Source: Helicobacter kayseriensis (lineage in GTDB: Bacteria > Campylobacterota > Campylobacteria > Campylobacterales > Helicobacteraceae). From it: a stretch of 64,000 nt of DNA. The stretch lies in NCBI RefSeq assembly GCF_021300655.1, contig NZ_JAJTNB010000004.1, forward strand, positions 29,071 through 93,070, written 5' to 3'. This document shows, piece after piece, positions 17,641 through 25,876 of the stretch. Position numbers and translations under genes: made by a program. The number at the start of each line of letters is the position of its first letter. Within the stretch, counting starts at the first letter, position 1. The notes beneath the pieces are model-generated. The model saw only the letters and a program-made list of their open reading frames with translations, ran no database searches and was not told the DNA's origin.

Positions 17641-18310
17641 CAGAAATTGCTCCTGCGATATAGACATAAGTCAAAATCATAAACACAAAGGCTTGCAAGA
17701 ATGCCATAAGCGTCAAAATTGCAAAAGCTGGAAGTGGTGCAAGCCAAGGAGCAAGCATAAGCATCACAAGCAAAAACATATCATCCCCTTTGATATTTCC
17801 AAACAAACGGAATGACAAAGAGATGATTCGCGAAAAGTGAGAAATGATCTCTACAGGCAACATCAATGGTGCCAAAAGAGGAACAGGGCCTGCAAAATGC
17901 GCGAAATATTTTACGATCCCTTTGGTTTTAATGCCCTCAAAGTGATAGTAGAAGAAAACAACAAGTGCCAAAACAAGAGTAAAGCTCCAGCTTGATGTAG
18001 GGGATTCAAATCCAGGGATGATCCCAATGGCGTTGGAGAAAAAAACAAAAAGAGCAATTGTTGCTGTGAGAGGGAGGTATTTGACTGCAATTTCTCTGCT
18101 CACAATATCGCTTGCTACATTGATTGTTCCTTCGATAAACCATTCAAAAATGTTTTGTAGTCCTTGGGGGATGATTTTAAGGTTGCTTGTAGCCATTTTT
18201 GCCAAAATTAAAATAATCACAGCTACAAGAACCGTATAAAAGCCGATAATAAAATCGTGATTTGGGTTGATTAACCCCGCAAAAGTAAATAATCTTCCGT
18301 CCATAAACAA
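17627..18310 (-). CDS. atpB: ATP synthase F0 subunit a
   Basis: The membrane half-channel subunit of the proton-driven ATP synthase, 227 residues with five to six helices. The essential arginine lies in the [20 protein letters not shown] helix, and the family pattern [20 protein letters not shown] is present. It is encoded alone, far from the F1 genes, while atpE lies separately near 33.3 kb; scattered F0 genes are normal in Helicobacter. The ribosome site AGAAAGG lies just before ATG 18310. Confidence 0.95.
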   Translation of the reverse strand: MFMDGRLFTFAGLINPNHDFIIGFYTVLVAVIILILAKMATSNLKIIPQGLQNIFEWFIEGTINVASDIVSREIAVKYLPLTATIALFVFFSNAIGIIPGFESPTSSWSFTLVLALVVFFYYHFEGIKTKGIVKYFAHFAGPVPLLAPLMLPVEIISHFSRIISLSFRLFGNIKGDDMFLLVMLMLAPWLAPLPAFAILTLMAFLQAFVFMILTYVYIAGAISEEEH

Positions 18311-18332
18311 CCTTTCTAAGATGCAAGAATAA

Positions 18333-18349
18333 AGGGCTAATTATGCCCT
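18333..18349 (-). terminator. Hairpin after the DUF4105 gene
   Basis: On the minus strand AGGGC-ATAATTA-GCCCT is followed by TTTATTCTT, a short intrinsic-terminator-like stem lying just after the DUF4105 stop and just before atpB. The 5-bp stem is weak; the loop also holds TAAT, so a -10 role for atpB is possible. Confidence 0.4.
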
Positions 18350-18356
18350 AAATCTT

Positions 18357-20288
18357 TTATAAGTAGATTCGGATTTGTGCCTTGTGGAGCATTCTAGTTG
18401 GGAGTGATTTGTTGAAAAAGATCAAATGTGATGAGAAATTTAAGGCACAGTGAGAATTGATAGAGAGATTAATGGAGGCTTTGAGTGCATTAGAGATGAT
18501 GAAATTTTCTGATGAAAAGTTTTGTGGATAGAGAGTGTTGTGATAAGTGATGAGAAATTTGAATCTTGAAGCCTCAAATACTCCTCCTAAGGTATTAGTC
18601 ACAGCAATTTGTGGAATCTTGGAGATATAAAGTGAGGGCTCAAAAAGATAATAGGCAAAGAAATGTTCTCCTAAAGCCATACTTGCTCCCACTCCTCCAT
18701 TGAGATAAAAGGTCAAGTGAGAATTGAGAAAATCTCGACTAGCTCCCATTTGGAATTGGTAAGAGATGGGATGAATGAGTGTGCTGATTGTTGGGAGGGA
18801 TTGGAGTTTGAGGATGGTGATTTCTTGGAGATAGAGTTTTGGATTTTGTTCTAAAGAGATTCCAAAAAGGGCTTTGAGAAATTCAATGCTTGTTTCTTTT
18901 TGAATCCCTATTGAACTATCTTCGATCCCATGATAAGTGAAGCGCGTTTCAAATCCTAAAAAATGATTTTTTGTATTTGTAAAAAATGTAGGAGAGATCA
19001 AAAATTCTCGATGAGATTGCAAGGGGGAAGGAGGTGCGGAGATCGCGATCTCTTGAGATGTGCCAAGTTTAGATCTTGCATTGGCGATATTGTGAGCGAT
19101 TTCTTGATATTGATTGAGGCTGAGTTGTTGTTTCATAAAATAAAACTCTACAAGTTCTGCTGAACACTCTAGGATGAGAATTTGGTTGGGGTGGGTGGCA
19201 ATACCTTGTGGGGATAGATTCCCTTTAGCGATTTGTTTGACAAGATAAAGCTCAGCTAGAGAGAGCATTTTTTCATAGGCGCGAATCTTATTTTGTTTGC
19301 TTGGACGATAAATGGTTTTTGAAATAAGTTTGGCATCTTGGATGATGTGGAGAGTTTGTGGGGGATTGACAACGCTAGGAAAAGAATCGCGAAGGTTTAT
19401 GCTAGGACGAGCAATCTCTAAAATCCACAAAAGATTAGAAGCGCAATTTTCATCTAGAAAAAAATAATCTGAGTTGATGTTGTTGAGCTCCCAAATGTGT
19501 TGATAAGCAATTAGGGTTTCTTGGGGGGTGAGATTGAGTTCAAATTCCCACATATCGCGATTTTCGCTATAGGCATATTCTTTGATTTTGTCATAGTATG
19601 GAAGGATCGAGTATCGTCCATTGTAGCCCCCACTTAATCCCTTAAGCGCAAAGATGAAGCCATTTGTATTTGCCTCATCAACTTGAGCAGAGTAATTGAG
19701 TGCATATGAGAGCAAGCGCGAGTTGTATTTGGAATTAAAAAGTAAGAAGTTGTGCCCAAACATTGATGCAGGAGAATTAATGTGCCCTGAGGCAAAGATG
19801 AGCGTGATGGATTTGGGTGAGATTTTGGAATAAAGTTTGTCAAAGGTCTGACATTGTGGCGTTGGAAGATTGGGTAAATGAAGTTGTGATCTGAGATAAT
19901 TGAGACGCGATGGGAATCTGCAGATAGCGTGCATATCTTGAACACCCATTGAGATTCCGCTTTCTTGGGCATTAAATTCTTCCAAAAGTGACAAGGCTTT
20001 AGAATTAAGATCTTTGAGCTGGGTGGGAATAGGTGCATAAAAGGCTTGAAGTGTAGCTTTTAGCTCGCTCATTGGGTCTGTATTCCCCCAAGGAGAGAGG
20101 AAAAACCGCTCATCATCAATTTGACTTTTTCTTTTGTCAAAATGAAGAAGATTTCTCCATTCTCTGCTTTTTGCGATTTTGTTTAAATCAGCTTGTTGAA
20201 AGGTGGGAGGTTTCGAAAAAACAAAAAGGGGAAGAAAGATTCCCCCCAATATCAAACTAAAGGGTTTGAATTTGATTGAGCACCTCAT
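18357..20288 (-). CDS. DUF4105 protein (Lnb N-acyltransferase-like) with C-terminal barrel region
   Basis: A 643-residue exported protein with signal peptide (SLILGGIFLPLFVFS). The DUF4105 domain (about residues 130-320) shows the two active-site segments expected of the lipoprotein N-acyltransferase (Lnb) fold: SPASMFGHNFLLF with its His and FFLDENCASNLLW with its Cys. The C-terminal 220 residues alternate polar and hydrophobic residues like outer-membrane strands. Lnb enzymes transfer an acyl chain between lipoprotein residues in some Gram-positives; in proteobacteria the role is unproven. It overlaps the DUF3015 gene by 32 nt, a pairing seen elsewhere. Transferase activity is inference. 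Confidence 0.8.
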   Translation of the reverse strand: MRCSIKFKPFSLILGGIFLPLFVFSKPPTFQQADLNKIAKSREWRNLLHFDKRKSQIDDERFFLSPWGNTDPMSELKATLQAFYAPIPTQLKDLNSKALSLLEEFNAQESGISMGVQDMHAICRFPSRLNYLRSQLHLPNLPTPQCQTFDKLYSKISPKSITLIFASGHINSPASMFGHNFLLFNSKYNSRLLSYALNYSAQVDEANTNGFIFALKGLSGGYNGRYSILPYYDKIKEYAYSENRDMWEFELNLTPQETLIAYQHIWELNNINSDYFFLDENCASNLLWILEIARPSINLRDSFPSVVNPPQTLHIIQDAKLISKTIYRPSKQNKIRAYEKMLSLAELYLVKQIAKGNLSPQGIATHPNQILILECSAELVEFYFMKQQLSLNQYQEIAHNIANARSKLGTSQEIAISAPPSPLQSHREFLISPTFFTNTKNHFLGFETRFTYHGIEDSSIGIQKETSIEFLKALFGISLEQNPKLYLQEITILKLQSLPTISTLIHPISYQFQMGASRDFLNSHLTFYLNGGVGASMALGEHFFAYYLFEPSLYISKIPQIAVTNTLGGVFEASRFKFLITYHNTLYPQNFSSENFIISNALKASINLSINSHCALNFSSHLIFFNKSLPTRMLHKAQIRIYL

Positions 20289-20736
20289 TCATTTGAACCA
20301 TTTTGGTTGCATAAACAAGATGATAATTGATTTGCAATTTTTGTTTGAATTCTTGGGCATTTTCAATCTCTAGGAGTTCAACAAGTGTATCAAGGGCTTC
20401 GCCTCTTCCCATAGAAGCTTCTTTGGAAAGCTGATCCATATTGGATGCAACAAATTCCTCTACACGATCATTTTGTGCCAATACTGCTTTTTCGCAACCT
20501 GAGGTTCCAGAGCTGATTGCAAAAGTTTGATTCCCAAAAAGACCATTTGTTGTGGCTTGAAAAGAGAGCAAAAAGGCATTATCTGTTGTAAAAAGCATAC
20601 TTCCAAGGCCACAGCCCGTGTAAGTATTCCCCCCTTTAGCTTGTTCATTGATTTTGAGACCTGTTGTTTTTTCTTGTTGAGCTTCTGTTGCAAAGCAAAA
20701 AAGACCACTCAAAAGAATAGAGGCTAGTTTTTTCAT
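20257..20736 (-). CDS. DUF3015 family exported protein
   Basis: A 159-residue protein with signal peptide MKKLASILLSGLFCFATEA. DUF3015 marks are TGCGLGSMLF and NQTFAISSGTSGCEKA, whose cysteines probably form a disulfide in the periplasm. The C-terminal half is helical. It is the upstream partner of the DUF4105 gene, with which it overlaps. A 16-nt perfect palindrome and a TAAAAT box lie upstream (20773-20793), and AAGGAA precedes the ATG. Function unknown. Confidence 0.85.
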   Translation of the reverse strand: MKKLASILLSGLFCFATEAQQEKTTGLKINEQAKGGNTYTGCGLGSMLFTTDNAFLLSFQATTNGLFGNQTFAISSGTSGCEKAVLAQNDRVEEFVASNMDQLSKEASMGRGEALDTLVELLEIENAQEFKQKLQINYHLVYATKMVQMNEVLNQIQTL

Positions 20737-20772
20737 ATTTTTTCCTTATATCAATAAATTGTGAAGTTCATT

Positions 20773-20793
20773 ATTTTATCAAACATGTTTGAT
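20773..20793 (-). promoter_or_regulatory. Palindromic operator-like site with overlapping -10 box upstream of DUF3015
   Basis: ATCAAACATGTTTGAT (20778-20793) is a perfect 16-nt dyad. On the minus strand its end overlaps TAAAAT (20773-20778), a good -10 box 36-40 nt before the DUF3015 start. No T-run follows on the minus strand, so an operator is more likely than a terminator. Confidence 0.4.
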
Positions 20794-20803
20794 ATGCGCA
20801 GGA

Positions 20804-21691
20804 TTAGTCACAGTATCTTTTAAGAATTTCTTGATAAGAATCAATGCGTCTATCGCGCAAAAAAGGCCAAATTCTTCGCACTTCTTCACTGCGACCAAGA
20901 TCAATTTGGATTTGTATGATTTCTTCTTGATCAATGCTTCCCATTGCCAAAAGTTCTCCTTGAGCACCAAAGGCAAAACTAGATCCCCAAAACTGAATTC
21001 CTTGCAATACACCGCTTTTGTCTTCCTCAAATCCTACGCGATTGATTGCCAAAGTTGGAATTCCATTGGCGATTGCATGGCCTCTTTGTACTCCAATCCA
21101 AGCTTCTCTTTGGCGATTTTTTTCTGCTTCATCATCTTGAGGGAACCAACCAATGGCCGTAGGATAGATGAGCATCTCTGCTCCCTTAAGAGCCATAATC
21201 CTTGCTCCTTCTGGATACCATTGATCCCAACATACCATTACTCCAAGTTTTCCAACACTGGTTTGAATGGGCTCAAAACCTAAATCTCCAGGAGTGAAGT
21301 AAAACTTTTCATAAAAGCCAGGATCATCAGGAATGTGCATTTTGCGATATTTTCCTGCAAGACTCCCATCAGTCTCAAAAACAACCGCTGTGTTATGATA
21401 TAGACCTGCACTGCGTCTTTCAAACAAAGAAGTCACCAGAACCACTTGTGCTTCTTTGGCAATAGAAGAAAAAAATCTTATATCCTCCTCAAAAGACAGC
21501 GCATAATCAAAAAAATCAACATTTTCACTTTGGCAAAAATACTCTTGTGCATGAAGCTCTTGAAGCAAAACGAGTTTTGAGCCAAGCTGTGCAGATTCTA
21601 AAATTTTGTTTTTTATATACTGAAGAGTTTCTTCTTTTGTGCCTTTAAAGCTGTGTTGAATGAGTGCTGTAGGAATGATTTTGGATTGCAT
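20804..21691 (-). CDS. aguB: N-carbamoylputrescine amidase-type hydrolase
   Basis: A nitrilase-superfamily amidohydrolase of 295 residues, closest in pattern to AguB, which converts N-carbamoylputrescine to putrescine, CO2 and ammonia. The triad is visible: Glu in LVLLQELHAQEYFC, Lys in YRKMHIPDDPGFYEKFYFTPG and Cys in VMVCWDQWYPEGAR. Length fits the family. The start overlaps the stop of the acidic-peptide gene by one base (TAATG), and both belong to a surE-thiF chain, as I recall for the H. pylori HP0755-HP0757 region. Confidence 0.9.
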   Translation of the reverse strand: MQSKIIPTALIQHSFKGTKEETLQYIKNKILESAQLGSKLVLLQELHAQEYFCQSENVDFFDYALSFEEDIRFFSSIAKEAQVVLVTSLFERRSAGLYHNTAVVFETDGSLAGKYRKMHIPDDPGFYEKFYFTPGDLGFEPIQTSVGKLGVMVCWDQWYPEGARIMALKGAEMLIYPTAIGWFPQDDEAEKNRQREAWIGVQRGHAIANGIPTLAINRVGFEEDKSGVLQGIQFWGSSFAFGAQGELLAMGSIDQEEIIQIQIDLGRSEEVRRIWPFLRDRRIDSYQEILKRYCD

Positions 21692-21840
21692 TACTCATCC
21701 TCATATTCACTATCTGGATTTTGGTAGTCATCATCATCATACCCCTGATAATATCCGCCTTCCTCATCTTCCTCTTCATCGATATAGTCTTCTTGATAAT
21801 CTAGAATATCTTCATCTTCATAGCAAAATAACTTTTCCAT
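21691..21840 (-). CDS. Highly acidic 49-residue protein
   Basis: A short reading frame of 49 codons. It begins MEKLFCYEDEDILDYQEDY and ends DYQNPDSEYEDE, so nearly every other residue is Asp, Glu or Tyr. It has no signal peptide or hydrophobic core and is likely disordered. It sits 6 nt after the ThiF-like gene and its stop overlaps the aguB start (TAATG); AAGGAG lies about 6-7 nt before its ATG. That placement and the clean ribosome site argue it is translated. A similar small gene lies between thiF and the amidase in H. pylori as I recall. Role unknown. Confidence 0.75.
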   Translation of the reverse strand: MEKLFCYEDEDILDYQEDYIDEEEDEEGGYYQGYDDDDYQNPDSEYEDE

Positions 21841-21846
21841 TTTAAA

Positions 21847-22512
21847 TTACTCCTTGTGTGTGGTTTGAATATCGCGTAAGATCTCACTTGCAATTTGCAA
21901 CCCAAAGCTCCCTGTTACAACATTGCAGCTCCCAAGAGCCTTACAATGAGGAGCTTCATCAGAAAATATTACTTTAAAATCTCCCTTAAAAGATTGCTTC
22001 TTGAGGTTTTCTCTAAATTTTCTTGCAAATTTATCCCCATAACTCTTCCAAATACTTGAAACTTTTATAAAAAGAGGATTGAGTTTTTTGGCACTCCCAG
22101 TAGAGCTAATATAAGTGCCAAAGCGCCTCTTGTGAGCTTTTTTTGCTAGTAGAATCTTGGCTTGTATGTCATCAATGGCATCAACGATATAATCAAAATC
22201 TTCAAAATTTATCGTTTGGAGGAAACTTTCATCAACTTGGGCATGGATAGGGGTGATTCCATCATAAAGCTTTGCAAGTGCTTCGACTTTGACCTGTCCT
22301 ATGGCTTCAGAACCGATTTGTCGATTTTGGTTTGTAATATCAAATGAATCTTTATCCACGATAGTGAGATTTTGAATCCCGCTTCGATAGAGGGCATCAA
22401 TTGCATATCCTCCCACTCCTCCAACGCCAAAAATCAACACCTTTGTCTTTTGCATTGTTTCAAAATGCGGACCAAAAATAATTCTTGAGCGGGTGTAGCG
22501 ATCAGCAGTCAT
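21847..22512 (-). CDS. ThiF/TcdA-type adenylating enzyme
   Basis: An E1-like enzyme of about 221 residues. Visible are the ATP-binding GVGGVGGYAIDALYRSGI, the adjacent DKDSFDITNQNRQ and the DAIDDIQAKILL motif. The overall pattern resembles TcdA/CsdL, which cyclises t6A37 in tRNA to ct6A, more than ThiF or MoeB, which have a C-terminal CxxC zinc site that I do not see here. The start ATG 22512 overlaps the surE stop as ATGA, with AAGGA upstream; the earlier ATG 22521 would have no spacing from that site. Confidence 0.85.
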   Translation of the reverse strand: MTADRYTRSRIIFGPHFETMQKTKVLIFGVGGVGGYAIDALYRSGIQNLTIVDKDSFDITNQNRQIGSEAIGQVKVEALAKLYDGITPIHAQVDESFLQTINFEDFDYIVDAIDDIQAKILLAKKAHKRRFGTYISSTGSAKKLNPLFIKVSSIWKSYGDKFARKFRENLKKQSFKGDFKVIFSDEAPHCKALGSCNVVTGSFGLQIASEILRDIQTTHKE

Positions 22513-23282
22513 TGAATCCATCCTTGAAGATTCTCTAAGTCTGAAAAACTCGTCAAATCAAGAGTTAGAGGAGTGAGAGAGACATAGCCATTTTGCACTG
22601 CCTCAAAGTCAGACATTGCAACTGCATTGGTTCTATTTTTCCATTTGAGTGGGTGAAGTCCAAGCCAAAAATATTCTTGTCCTCTGGGATTTGTGCTCTT
22701 TTGGGCTGTATGCTCATAAAGGCGATACCCTGCCTGAGTGATTTTGTAGCCATTGCTCTCTTTGGCATATGGGATGTTGATGTTGAGCACTTTGCGATCA
22801 ATGAGTGGGAAAGAAGTTTGAAAGATTTGTGTAACAATGTGGCGAATTGTTTTTTGAGCAAGAGAAAAGTCTTCATAATTTTTATCGGCATTTTTTAATA
22901 CCTGAGAGATTGCGATAGAGGGGATTCCATAGATCGCTCCTTCCATTGCTCCTGCAACGGTTCCTGAATATGTGATATCTTCTCCCATATTAGATCCTAG
23001 ATTAATACCTGATATAACAAGATCGGGTTTTTGGGTAGGAAAAAGTGAGTGAAGCGCCAAATAGATGCAATCAGCAGGAGTTCCATTGTCGATCTTGTAA
23101 TAATCTTTTTGAATTTGGATTAATTTGAGAGGTTTATTAAGCGTAAGGCCATGACCACAAGCTGATTTCTCACATGCAGGAGCGACGATGACAATGCGTG
23201 CCAAATCTTTCAATGCCTCTTGAAGGGCTAATAAACCTTTTGAAAAAAACCCATCATCATTGGTTAAAAGGATTGTTTTCAT
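22509..23282 (-). CDS. surE: 5'/3'-nucleotidase SurE
   Basis: A metal-dependent nucleotidase of about 257 residues that dephosphorylates nucleoside monophosphates, linked to stationary-phase survival. The N-terminus MKTILLTNDDGFFSKGL carries the metal-binding Asp pair; further motifs are APACEKSACGHGLTL, GTPADCIYLAL, SGINLGSNMGEDITYSGTVAGA. The start is ATG 23282 with AAGGAG 8 nt upstream, overlapping the stop of the preceding unknown gene as ATGA. The frame extends upstream but without a site. Confidence 0.95.
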   Translation of the reverse strand: MKTILLTNDDGFFSKGLLALQEALKDLARIVIVAPACEKSACGHGLTLNKPLKLIQIQKDYYKIDNGTPADCIYLALHSLFPTQKPDLVISGINLGSNMGEDITYSGTVAGAMEGAIYGIPSIAISQVLKNADKNYEDFSLAQKTIRHIVTQIFQTSFPLIDRKVLNINIPYAKESNGYKITQAGYRLYEHTAQKSTNPRGQEYFWLGLHPLKWKNRTNAVAMSDFEAVQNGYVSLTPLTLDLTSFSDLENLQGWIQ

Positions 23283-23779
23283 ATTGATTTCTCCTTGTTG
23301 ATTTTTATAAATAAGCCATAGGGTTGCAAGAATAAACAATAGATTCTTTGGAAATTGTGTAAAAGATGAGGGATCAAGGATCGTTTATGGTCTTTAAACA
23401 CAACGCTTATTTTTGGAGAGAGAAAATTTGACAAAAAGTTTTTGATAATCTCTCCTCTCATGGCTTGTAGAAAATTATAACTTTCTAAGATATTGCTTTG
23501 TATCTCTAAAGATGGTTTTGGTTTCTCTCCTATTTCTTTCTCTTGTGATATGTTTTGAATGATTTTGATAGTCTTCTTAAAAATGCATGCAAGGAATTTT
23601 GAGGAGGGGTGGGTAATATTTTGTATTATAAAAAGAAATGCAATCGACCAAAGACAGCTTGTAATTTGTTTTGAAAAATAATTTGTATATAAGCAATTGT
23701 TGTTTTTTGATTGCTTGAGCCATGATTGTATTGATATATTATTGTAGTTGCTAACAAGTTGCATTTTAATCTCTTGCAT
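23279..23779 (-). CDS. Unrecognised protein coupled to surE
   Basis: A 166-codon frame with no family I recognise. It is rich in Lys, Asn, Ser, Ile and Phe, has one hydrophobic stretch (CLWSIAFLFIIQNI, about residues 43-56) and three cysteines in its first half. Evidence that it is real: AAGGAAC sits 5 nt before ATG 23779, and its TGA overlaps the surE start as ATGA. Evidence against: AT-driven composition and no detectable domain. If it is not a gene, the 23283-23840 stretch holds nothing else that I can see. Confidence 0.45.
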   Translation of the reverse strand: MQEIKMQLVSNYNNISIQSWLKQSKNNNCLYTNYFSKQITSCLWSIAFLFIIQNITHPSSKFLACIFKKTIKIIQNISQEKEIGEKPKPSLEIQSNILESYNFLQAMRGEIIKNFLSNFLSPKISVVFKDHKRSLIPHLLHNFQRIYCLFLQPYGLFIKINKEKSI

Positions 23780-23840
23780 AATGTTCCTTGAAGTGTGTAT
23801 GTAAATTATAAGAGAAGATTAGAATTGATTAAAAGAAAAG

Positions 23841-23925
23841 TGGTGCGGAAGAGAGGACTTGAACCTCCACGCCTTGCGGCGCCAGATCCTAAGTCTGGTG
23901 CGTCTGCCAATTTCGCCACTCCCGC
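23841..23925 (-). tRNA. tRNA-Leu (anticodon UAG)
   Basis: An 85-nt tRNA read on the minus strand. The acceptor GCGGGAG pairs with CTTCCGC, the anticodon stem CCAGA/TCTGG encloses loop CTTAGGA (anticodon TAG), a long variable arm marks a class II tRNA, the T-arm reads GGTTCAAGTCC and CCA is encoded. It decodes CUN codons. Confidence 0.95.
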
Positions 23926-24120
23926 TTATTCAATAGACAATTGAGTTGATGTTTATTGAAAGGTGAAATTGTATCAAAGAATTCGAGAAGGAAAAGTATA
24001 AATTTGATATAGTTAGAATTTTTAATCGCAATGATTCTTACTCAAAAATTAATTAGAGTTCTTGCTGTCACTATTTTAAATTACAAAGAAAATTTACAAA
24101 AACATTGAAAGGAGAGAACA

Positions 24121-25152
24121 ATGGAAAAGGTTGAGCGTAAAAAAATTTACAATCCAAATTCAATAGAAAGCGTTAATGAAAGGAGAATTTTTGGAGGGGA
24201 TCCAACAAGTATGTTTGATCTCAATAAAATTAAATATCAATGGGCTTATAATCTCTGGAAAGTCATGCTTGCTAACACTTGGTTCCCTGAAGAAGTTAAT
24301 ATGAATGCTGATAAGCGAGATTATAATGGTGGTCTTACGACACAAGAGAAGCTTGGATATGACCGAGCCTTGGCACAATTGATTTTTATGGATTCATTGC
24401 AAACTAATAATCTTATTGACAATGTCAATCCTTATATGACAAGTCCTGAGATTAATCTTATTTTGGTGCGTCAGGCTTATGAAGAGGCGTTGCATTCTCA
24501 GAGTTATGCGGTTATGGTGGAATCAATCTCTGCCAATACAGATGAAATCTATGATATGTGGCGTGTAGATATGCAACTTAGATCCAAAAATGATCATATT
24601 GCTGATGTGTATATGGAGCTTGCTAAGAATCCAACAGAGCAAAATTTGGTAAAGGCAATGTTTGCCAACCAAATCTTGGAGGGGATTTATTTTTATAGTG
24701 GTTTTAGTTATTTTTATACTTTGGCAAGATCGGGGAAGATGCTTGGTAGTGCACAGATGATTAGGTTTATTCAGCGTGATGAAGTGACGCATTTGCTTTT
24801 ATTTCAAAACATGATCAATTCTGTCAAAAAAGAGCGTCCAGATCTTTTTACAAAAAGCCTAGAAGAAGAGGTAGTGGAGATGTTTAAAAAAGCTGTTGAA
24901 GTAGAGGTAGCTTGGGGAGAATATATCACTCAAGGACAGATTCTTGGCCTTACAAGTGAGATTATTCGTCAATATATTCAATACTTGGCTGATGATCGTC
25001 TTGCTCATGTTGGAATGCCAAAAATTTATGGCTCTCATAATCCTATTAAATGGGTGGATCAGTTTTCAAGTTTTAATGATCAAAAAACGAACTTTTTTGA
25101 GGCAAAAGTAACAAACTATGCCAAGGGAAGTATCAGTTTTGATGACTTCTAA
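24121..25152 (+). CDS. nrdB: Ribonucleotide reductase class Ia beta subunit
   Basis: Houses the diiron-tyrosyl radical cofactor needed by NrdA to make deoxyribonucleotides aerobically. Ligands are readable: Asp91 (FMDSLQ), Glu122 and His125 with radical Tyr129 (EALHSQSY), a second Glu in EGIYFY and Glu/His in RDEVTHLL. The 343-residue length is normal for this clade. A strong AAAGGAGAG precedes ATG 24121. nrdA is not in the window. About 195 nt of AT-rich upstream DNA (23926-24120) shows no NrdR-type box that I can recognise. Confidence 0.97.
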   Translation: MEKVERKKIYNPNSIESVNERRIFGGDPTSMFDLNKIKYQWAYNLWKVMLANTWFPEEVNMNADKRDYNGGLTTQEKLGYDRALAQLIFMDSLQTNNLIDNVNPYMTSPEINLILVRQAYEEALHSQSYAVMVESISANTDEIYDMWRVDMQLRSKNDHIADVYMELAKNPTEQNLVKAMFANQILEGIYFYSGFSYFYTLARSGKMLGSAQMIRFIQRDEVTHLLLFQNMINSVKKERPDLFTKSLEEEVVEMFKKAVEVEVAWGEYITQGQILGLTSEIIRQYIQYLADDRLAHVGMPKIYGSHNPIKWVDQFSSFNDQKTNFFEAKVTNYAKGSISFDDF

Positions 25153-25876
25153 AAATAAGAAAATCTATGTTTTGCAATTTAAGGTCAAAAATTGTTTTGA
25201 AACAAATTTAGAGCGTGTGCTGGATTTTTCTAGGCGGTGCATTAAGGATTCTATTGTTTGCACTCCAAATCTGAGTCTGACTGGTTTTGATTTTCATCGT
25301 CTTGAAGAGGCAAGCATTTTTTCTCAATATGCACTTGAGCGCTACAAAGAAAGCATCTTTGATCACACGCTAATCACTTCTGTCATTGAAAAAATTGAAG
25401 GAAAGTTTTATAACAATATCAAAGTGATTCAAAATGGTGAAATTCTCTATTCTCAATCCAAAACACGTGCCTTTCCACTCAATAACGAGGAAGAGTTTAT
25501 TGCTCAGGGCAGACTTGAAGATATGGATTTTTTCTATATTGATGGCATAAGGTGCGCTGCAATTAATTGCTATGAATTGAGATTTTTAGATGTGTGGAAA
25601 AAGGTTCAAGGTGCTGAAATGGTTTTTGTTTTGGCTCAATGGGATAAGGCAAGAAAAAAGCATTTTGAGGTGCTTTCCCAATCCTTGGCTATTCTTAATC
25701 AGACTTTTGTGATTGCTAGCGATTGGGGCAATGAGGGATCATCTAAGGGAAGTGCTATTATTTCACCTTTTGGAAGAGTGTATCAAGATGGAAAAAGGGG
25801 AATTGTACATCAAGAAATCTGTCTTGATGAGATTAGAGAAATGCGAAATTATCTTAAGATTGGACTTGAGTCGTGA
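25142..25876 (+). CDS. Nitrilase-superfamily protein with altered triad
   Basis: A carbon-nitrogen hydrolase-fold protein of about 244 residues. The nucleophile region INCYELRF (Cys143) and the Lys region [10 protein letters not shown] (Lys107) match the family. The first catalytic segment, normally PE-L-x-L-TG with Glu, reads [11 protein letters not shown], placing Asn43 at the Glu position. That suggests an inactive or repurposed enzyme unless another acid serves. The start is ATG 25142, overlapping the nrdB stop; a frame opening at 25118 lies deeper in nrdB. The stop overlaps the prepilin peptidase start. The native substrate is unknown. Confidence 0.82.
   Translation: MTSKNKKIYVLQFKVKNCFETNLERVLDFSRRCIKDSIVCTPNLSLTGFDFHRLEEASIFSQYALERYKESIFDHTLITSVIEKIEGKFYNNIKVIQNGEILYSQSKTRAFPLNNEEEFIAQGRLEDMDFFYIDGIRCAAINCYELRFLDVWKKVQGAEMVFVLAQWDKARKKHFEVLSQSLAILNQTFVIASDWGNEGSSKGSAIISPFGRVYQDGKRGIVHQEICLDEIREMRNYLKIGLES

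Noticed and set aside
18807..19300. Minus-strand DUF4105 region read as a separate + strand gene (about 18963-19163)
   Set aside because: It is an antisense frame without a ribosome site; the DUF4105 frame is continuous on the other strand.
23926..24120. Fur- or NrdR-type operator upstream of nrdB
   Set aside because: AT-rich near-palindromes are present, but none matches a recognisable consensus well enough.
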